A program made the position numbers and the translations under genes. Of a stretch of 64,000 bases of DNA, positions 36,901 through 45,900 are shown piece by piece; position 1 is the stretch's first letter, and each line of letters begins with the position of its first letter. This DNA is from Colius striatus. Lineage: Eukaryota > Chordata > Aves > Coliiformes > Coliidae. The notes under the pieces are model-generated. The model worked only from the letters and a program-made list of their open reading frames with translations. It was not told where the DNA came from and made no database searches. Location of the stretch: contig NC_084763.1 of the NCBI RefSeq assembly GCF_028858725.1, forward strand, positions 22,067,501 through 22,131,500, written 5' to 3'.

Positions 36901-39900
36901 TGTGAATGTACATTAACCTGAAATGACACCATCTTCAAGGAACTGATCCTATGTGATCAAAAGAAAGCTTACATAGAACATATAATTCTTGTTGTGCTTA
37001 TGTATGCTGTTACATAAAAATGAAATCAGATATTGAAACTTTCAGCCATGAAATACACTGCTGAAATATAAAGCTGAGAAATTCAAGCCTTGGAGAATAT
37101 ATGAGCAGGAAGATAAATATAGATATTTTTAATAAGTGTCACCATATTAAATTCAGGAGCAAAAATAGGAAGGGGCTGAATGATTCTAGGGTGAAACTTC
37201 CCAATGCCTAGGGGCATGGCTGCACAGACAAGCTCCCATGAGGCAAATTAGGGCTGATTTTACAGAATATTAGCTGCTGTATGGTAACTATGTATAAGCT
37301 CACCTGCCATAGGTAATTTTACAGCATTTTGACTGAATGATAAGGTACTGGAGGACCACGGTTTGGCAGCGTGATGTTGCACTTTGTAAAGCTAAGCCCT
37401 TGCTCGCCTTGTGATGCTTTGGTAACAGAGCTACACCCAGAGTGAAGGTCAAGGCGACACAGGAATCCAGGCACCTAAAACACTTCTGAAAACAGTGAGA
37501 GCCTTGAAGTAATTAGGGTGCTTCTGAAAGACTGTACCTTGAGACTGGAAAATATCACTATAGAAGCCCTTGCCAACACCTTAGCAAATTGCCTCCTTTT
37601 TCTCCCAATGTGTATTAGTGCAGTAAGAAAGGATTTCCAGGGTCAGCTATTTCTGCTTCACCAGCCCTTTCTTTCTGAGCTGCACTGACTCCTAGAGAGC
37701 TAGCAGGGATAAAAAAGCATTCATAAAGCAAGACTATTGCATGATTGGAGTCAGAGCCAGGTGATTCCTGACTCCACACAGATCATATCTCTGGGACCAT
37801 TCACATTTAGAAGTCCTGCCCAGACATGCTTTTCTGTCTCCACATAGAAGAGGACAGCACCTCTTCCCCAGAGCGGTGACTATGCACCTGCTTCTATTAG
37901 CTTTCTTGGTCTTGGCTTTCTTGAAAGGGAAGCCAGTGCTTTCTGGAAGAGGTTGTATGTTAGCAATAGTTTAGCAAATAAACAGATGTGTTCTCTCTCC
38001 TAGGGACTAAAGGGAGACATTGGACCTGTGGGTATCATGGGTCCACCAGGAAGGCCGGGTCCTTCTGGCCAGCCAGGCCCCCCTGGACCTTCAGGATCAG
38101 GTAAGAAGGAGGTTAAGTGTCCTTGCTGCCCCACCTCTCCTAATCCATTACATATGCCTACGTAAGTCTCCTTACAACCAGTGTTGCAGGGTTTCATTTG
38201 CTTCTCCACTGGCAGCAAGGAGAGAATTTCTCCTGAAGGTGAGCCACACTGTCCTTGTTCATTATAAGGACTCTATACCTCACTTTAAAGCCTAAATTGT
38301 AGCTTCTGATTCTCAAATAACACCAAAAACATGACGTGTGTGGTTCCTGTGAGACTTTGGTAGATAGGGATGAAAAGCCATCTGGAAGCCTTGGAGGGAC
38401 TAGTAAATCTCCATCATCAAAGGTCTGCTGCTTCTCTAGATACCCTGACTTACAGTGAAGGATTGCAGTTTCTAATCAGCCAGGACATACTTACCCTGTG
38501 CAGCTCTGTAAAAAAAAAAAACAACAGATGAGACTGAACTCACAATGACATTAAGGATAGCAGGGAAGAGAAGGAAAGCAATAGGAGTCAGAGAGGAAAA
38601 AAGAGCAGTGGAGAAAAACTCTTTAATTAAATACTGGAGATCTATTCTTGCTGCAATTGTGTGTGTTTTAGAAATTGTGTAGCCGATAATTGCACAGCTT
38701 CAAAGCTATGATTCACATGAACTCTGCTCAGCCTATGGGGCCGAGCATAGGCATGAAGGACAATACACAACACACAATGCTTAGTGACAGTGAACACTCA
38801 AGGTAAGTTTTTCTCAACCCAAGTGTATGCTAAATAACCTGAAAAGAAAAGCAAAACCAGTTGGAAACTACTGTTGTTTCAAATGGACAACAGCTCCTTC
38901 TACTGCAGCCGAGCTGTTCAGTCTCTTCTTCCATTTTATTTTCCCTTTTTCTTCCCTTGCTTACATCAGTGGGCAGGAGGTCTCACGATGGTGTAGAAAC
39001 CATACATCTGTAAAGTTGGGGGCTGCTTCAGAATCTTCATGTACCTCACATCTCCCATTATGAGCTATCTTTGTCTTGAGTAAACTAGCTGGAAGTTTTC
39101 AGAGGGCAGAATTTTCACTATGACAATGGGAAGGCAGCCAGCATCCTGATACTACTTTTTAAAGGCTTTATTCCATCCACGGAAAGTTTTGTGTCGGGCA
39201 CGTTAATCTTTTTCATCTAGATTATAAATTCTGGTCCTAAAAGACCTTTCTGTAATGATGTCATTGCTTGCAGTATGAACCTGTTGGCTCATAGTCTAAT
39301 TCTGCAGAGTATCACATCCTTGCCAGAGTATGAAAGTCAAAAAGCAGTATGGGTTTGTTTTGGTTTTTTTTATTTGTAGCACTCCTGTATTTCTAGTTGG
39401 GTTTTTCTGTACAGAAACCTCTGAAACAGCATTGCTCAAGTGCTTGTGCAAATGCAGGAGACTAATGTGTTGTGGATACAGAGACTGACTCTACTAAACT
39501 TAGTACATAGGTGCTGTAAAGTGATTTGTGTGTTCATCATCTCCCCAGTTTCTGTAGCTACAAACAGGCTGGCATTTATTTGAAGCAAATGGTCTCTCTA
39601 TAAAGTTGGTAGACAAAATAAAAAACCCACAGTGATCTGAAATAATATGAATGTTGTACAAAATCGGGTCATTCTCCTGAAGTGTTGGAATTGGTGGTTC
39701 TGGTAATTTCTTCCCTCAGTTCCCCGTGGATTTGATGGGAGAGATGCATATCTGAAAACTTGGGTGAATGCATATATCCACCTGTACTTTTTCCACTAAG
39801 GCTGTGCTTGTGGTTTTTTTATTAACCTCATAACAAAGCAAGCTGGCATTTTGTTTCCTAGGGCAATTCTCAATAGGACCAAAAGGGGAAAGAGGACTTC

Positions 39901-42900
39901 CAGGGCCTCCAGGGAGATGTCTCTGCAGATACCCACAGCATGTGAATAACCCGCCATATGAGCAATCTGTATTTGGACACAGTTACCCGAAAGTCCCCGC
40001 GGTAAGCAGGTTTTCTGTGAGAAGATGTGAGTGCTTCTTAAGTACTTTTATTGTAAGAGGTGGTATACTCACTAATAGTTTAGATTTAACAAGGAAGATG
40101 TCTGTATGTGGGAAATGTCTGATTTCTAGTATCCAAAACCTCTGAGATCTAATAGGTGCAAAAGAATTTGTTCTCATAATTAGTCTGATGGTTGCGTGTC
40201 TGAGGTGCTGAAATGCAGCTGTTTCAAACCATCAGTAATGTAGCACGTGTTTAGAAACCTGTTTCCCAGCTTGAGGATGTTCTGTTCCATCTCCTGCTTA
40301 CCTATATAATCTGTTTGTTTTATTTCAGTAAATGGAAATATATTTCAGATTGGTCAGTGAAGTAAGCATCTCTTTCTTGCTTATTTTTTGTATCTTATTC
40401 TGCAAAGACAGTCAAGCATTTCCCATATATGATAGAACCTTCTCCCAAAGCACAGAGCCTCTACCTTGAACCAAAAAGGAGTCTCCACAAACCGTGGGAG
40501 TTAGACTTCAGAGTTCCTGTCTGTAGCTAATTTCAATCTCTAGGCTTCTTGACAATATTTTTACAAGCAAATTACACAAAGTCATCAGTGGAGAGTGACC
40601 TAGCAGTTTTTCATCTTTGATTTCCTTGGGCTTTATAAATATTGTTTCTATATTTTTCCTTCTGCTGGGCTGTGCTTTATTGTTCTGTGCACTGTAGCAC
40701 TTCGTCAGCAGTGGAAGTGCTACCTTGCTGCTGTGTACCAGCATAGCCCAGCCACTGCACTCACGCAGTATCTGGTCATCTCTGAATAGCAATGAGCAGC
40801 AATTAGCTTTGTTAACTCTGCCACAGTATGTGAAGGGATGTACTCGCAAGACTGTCCATTAACTGCATCCTTGAATCCAACCCTTTGCATGAGTGTGCTG
40901 CAAATCTTGTCAGCTGCTCGCACATCCCTATCTGTGTTGCACCACAAAAAAAATCCCTGTTGTTTTTGAAATGTAATGGTGAGAGAAGAAAGTGCATGAA
41001 GTAAAGATGCATATCATAGCACACTTCGTGCTATTGCCAAAAAAATTATCATGTACTTCACAGCATGGAGATCTCATAGGAGAAGGTATAAGGCTCATAG
41101 TATTCTGTGTAGGTTTTCTCACGTACCTCCATCAGGCTCAGTCTCATATAAAATCTTAAAAGATGGTAGTGAGATTTTAACTAAGATACAACCACCCTCC
41201 ACTATGGCTATGAACCCTCATTTGATGATGATCAAGTGCCATTTCATTCTCAGAAATGCGGGCTGGGGAAGAAGCAAGCCTCAGCTCTGAAAGTGAAGCA
41301 CCTGCAGAGCAGTGCTCCCTGTTTGCCTGACCCATTTGTTCTACTTGCTCCAGCATCAAGAGCAGGAGCTTAATTGTTGCCATTATTTATTCCCTTCAGA
41401 TCTCTATGAAGGAGCTCTGAAGCCTGCCTCATACTACTTGAAAACTATCATCAGGTTTTCTGTAGCTGCACATAGAAAAGGCCCAGAGCCAGTGCTCCAT
41501 GTCCCTGGTTCAAGTGTGGTGGGTTTGCCAAAGCAGCAACTGACCCCAGCATGGCCTCAGTGCCATCACCCACTCACCCAACAACTCCTCCTGTGCCAGA
41601 ACTGCCTGAAGAGGGGGGAAACAACAAGCTGTTTCTCTGACACTGGTAAAGATTCATTCCATTTTTAAATCTTGTGCAATTTCCAAGGTCCATATCTCTA
41701 ACAGAGTTTCAGAGAGCACAGATCTGCTGTTGATTTCAAGAGAAATCAGAGCTCTTGGACTGGGACTTGAGCTCCTGAACATGATTACACAATCAGTTCT
41801 TTGCTGGCTTTATATTTCTTTGCTTTCTTTCATTCAAGCTGAAAGCATTTTTATTCAATACTTCCTTAATGAAATTGGCATTTGTCAAGGGCTATGGGAA
41901 TATTCTGCTATGTAAAAATTTCAGGGTAATTTGTTTTAAAAAGAGACAATTCTGTTTATACTGCTGGGAATCAGGCTCAGCCCTAAATCTATTTTGCTTA
42001 GAAGCACTCCATTTGCTTTTTCTTAATTTAAAAATGGGTTGAATCTTGCTAAAATTAATTTGATTAAGTGGTTGAAGGAAGAGATTATTTCCTAATGCCC
42101 CTTACAGCTAGTTTCACTGAATGAGACATTAAAAAAATCAGTAAGAGAGCAGGTCATACTATATTTTCCATTTTGAACTAGATTTTTTTCTGTTTAGCCA
42201 AGACTTGGCTTTAGACTAAAATATGTGCATAGAAAGAAACATGCATTTCAATGCCAATTACATCTAAATAAAGTACAAAGTAGTAGAACATAAGTGAAGG
42301 CTGCATTGAGTAGCACATTATTTGTTTTGTAGCCATGAGCATGGCTTAAAGCATTATAGACAACCCCACCAAAATCATTTATGCCTGTATGGATTTTACA
42401 GTTCCAGCAACTAACCACTTGAGCATCTGACAGTTTTCCTCAGCAGTGATTGTGCACAAATACATGCATGGCCATTACCCATGGATGTGCATTTTAAAGT
42501 ACTGGCCAAAGTACATAGCTAGGTGCTCGGGAAAGCCTTTTCTCCTTTGGAAACTCATGTCTCCTCTTACCAGTCCCAAAGGAACCTCTTATGGTCTGGC
42601 AGTCAGTGAGTGTAAGTTCTGTCACCATTCTGTTTCTGAAAACAACCAAACATTTACATTATTGTGTAATTATTTATCTATTTGCAGATACATATGTCAT
42701 TTGGCAAAACTAGATTCTGCAACAATCCTTAATATTTCTTGAGAGGGTTACCAATCATCTCTTTTTCTGTGCCCCAGATTTTTGTGGTGAATAATCAAGA
42801 AGAACTGGACCGTTTAAACACTGAAAATGCCTTAGCTTTTAGAAGAGATCAGAGATCTTTGTATTTCAAGGACACCTTTGGATGGCTCCCAGTCCAGGTG

Positions 42901-45900
42901 AAAATATGACTGTGATCTCAGAAAACTTTTGAGTGTATGTTTCATTTTAAAATGCAGAACGTACTTTTGTACTTAAAGTGTCATACCAAATCAACGAAGC
43001 AAAAGGAGAAAAAGCTCATTTTTGAACACTTCCACAACTGTATGTAATTCTGTGGTTTTTGTTCACAGGAGTTGTAATGACTGAGACATTAATTCATCAG
43101 CCTTGCAGGTTTTGCTAACCTCCCTGTAAACCAAGCTCCACTGGTGAACAAATTGGGGTTGAATTCAGGGAATTATGATAGTAAAAGGCTTTTTTTATTT
43201 CATACAAAAGAAGGCAAAACTCACCAGGGTACAGAGTTGTGGGAAAACACGAACTCGGCAAACCAAAGCCATCTATTTCCTTGTTGGCTCAAGGAGCTAA
43301 GTGAAGACCTGCTGAAATCAGCAGCAGGACCCTTCTCATGATCACTGGACTTCGAATCAGATTCTGTATAAACCCTGTGAACCACCAAATAGCTGGATAT
43401 GAAAATGCAGTTTGGGGATCTTCCTCCCCCAGCCCTTTGCTTCTAGTTGCTAGCCAGGCTGCTTATGGGCTGGTTGCTAGCCAGGCTGCTGGGGGTCTGG
43501 GTCCGTAACTGCCGTGTGTTTGTTTGGGCAGCTCACCCCTTTCTATCCCGTGGATTACCGCTTCGAGGACGGCGGTTCCTGTGGAGACGGGGTCGTACAG
43601 GATGGGGAGGAGTGCGACGATGGCAATGCCCTTGTGACTGATGATTGTATAAGTAAGTTACAGCACACCAGGAGCAGCCTCCTTCTATCGGGGAGGTGCG
43701 TTAGTTGTTTCTACAGGGTGTACTGCTGTGCATACCACATGAGTGTTTCACTCAGAGGAACTTGTGTGGTTTGTGAGTTGAATGCAGGTGTGGGGAGAGA
43801 GGCACAATGGTCATCCTGTGAAAACTGAGGTCCTCCGTGCATGGAGATGCCATACATCAGCACAAGGCAGGGGTGATGCCAGATACTTCTCATGCATCCC
43901 CATTGAGGTGTACCTGACTTAGCAGGGGTATCTGCAGTCAGTGCAAAACCACTGCATTGCAGGGGCCAAATCCAGCAGCTGGTTTACATACACGCCTTCT
44001 CCAGGGACTGACAGCTTTCTGGCAAGAAGATTTGGCATACCTTTGCAGTGCACCATGGAAGCACTTAGGATAGGCACTGAAGCTGTCTGTTTCTAATGGT
44101 AAGCTAGATTTGGGGTCCAGCAAAACTGCTTTGGATGTTGTTATTTATTTGTGTAGGGATGGTGTCAGCCCATGACCTTCACTATTAGGTTTATATAACA
44201 TTTGATTCCTGTCTGTAATCAAGCTGCTTTTCATTTTGCTCGTTGCAAGCAACAAAGGCCATAGAGGCATACAGGCAGCTGTGTCAACCTTTACTTCTAC
44301 CTTTCAGTTACTTTTATTACTTTATTCTTTCCACAGAGTGCAGCACTCTACACCATCTACAACTGCCACACAGCAGGTTTGGCACTCTGATGACTCTAGC
44401 AAAGGGATGCCTCTTCACATTTTAGAACAGATATTATCAGCCATTACTGAAAGATGTGGTTTTTCTTTTATCATTCATATAGTTCTCCATTTTCTAGCCT
44501 GACTTTGAAAACGAGTTATATGCAGCCACACTCTGTGTGAGTTTGTCAAGCCGTGTGGCAAACACCACTCTTCCCCTTTTAACTTAGGAATCCCAGCCAG
44601 CTTCTCAATGACAACAGGAAGGAGATTTTAAAGGTAATTCAACTGCCACAGGAATAGGGAGGCATAAAAATCTCTGCCCCTCTAAACTTGCCTGACTGCA
44701 GAGTAATCCAATGAGAAAGCATGAGCTCTCCAGGCTCCAAGCATGAGAAAATGATTCAATTAGAGTTTACAATCAACTGTAAGCATGCAGGAAAATAGCA
44801 CTCATTAGTTCTAGTGGATGCAAAATTTTATCTTCTGTGTTTGGAGGCACTTTGTGCTACTTTGTGCTATATATGGGGTGTGACACGAAGAGTTATCATT
44901 GGGTTACTTGGAAATGAGCACATTGTCATCATTCTGCTCTTGTGACTGAACCAAAAGAAAAAAGTTAAGTGGATTTAATTATAAAACAGGCTCATTGTTC
45001 TTAGAAGCATCAATTTCTAACAAACAGGTCTGTGATGCAATTAATTAATAATTTCTCTTTGTAAATAACCAACTTTAACTCTTACAAACTCTCTATTCCT
45101 GAGTGTGCTTTTAATCTGTTGCTTAATAATGTCTCTGAGAAGACTTGACATCTTCTGGGATTGTGCATAAATAAATTTGTTCAAGTTATAAAGTCATACT
45201 CAAAAAGCTGAAGACCTCAAAAGCAAAGTGCAGTAGCTAAAATAGCAAACCAACCCATAAATTACTGCAGCCTACATATCTAAACAATGCAGCCTAAAAA
45301 ATGTCACAAGGGCCCACTCACACTCAAGTCAGTAGGAGTGGGAAAAGCACCTTTTTGGGAATCATTCCATATTTTTGATAGACATGCAGTAGTTCTGTGC
45401 CATTCCATTCACATTTGGGAAGCCACTTGGAGCAGACACACACACATGACTCCTGTGCCATGTTGGGCACAGTTCCAGGCTGGGATTTTCAAACCACATA
45501 ATGACCTCACTGTTTTCTTGAAATTGTGACCTCCCCAAATGATTTATGTTAATTGCATTTTATGCTTCCTTCAGTTTGTTTTGATAGTAATTATCTATGG
45601 TAATAATGACTATTAGCATAAATGCTCTTGTAATTACTGTTTCTGTAGTAATCATTTTTAGTAATTATCCATTCTTTCCCTTGGTCAATCAAGTCAGGCT
45701 AAAAAAAGCATACTGTTTATAGTGAAGAATATTGCTTCTCCTAAGACAGTGTTTACAGGATTCCCTTCCCAAAATGCCTTGCTTTATATTTTACCCTTAA
45801 ATAGCCTCACCTGCCTCTTTTACATACGAAGTGCCTTGGAGGTATTTCTTTCTGCCTTTTCCCCTAGGATGCCGCCGTGCGTACTGTGGAGATGGCTACA

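Noticed and set aside
38000-38218. Minus-strand Gly-Pro-rich frame
   Set aside because: This is the same antisense effect over COLQ exon 12.
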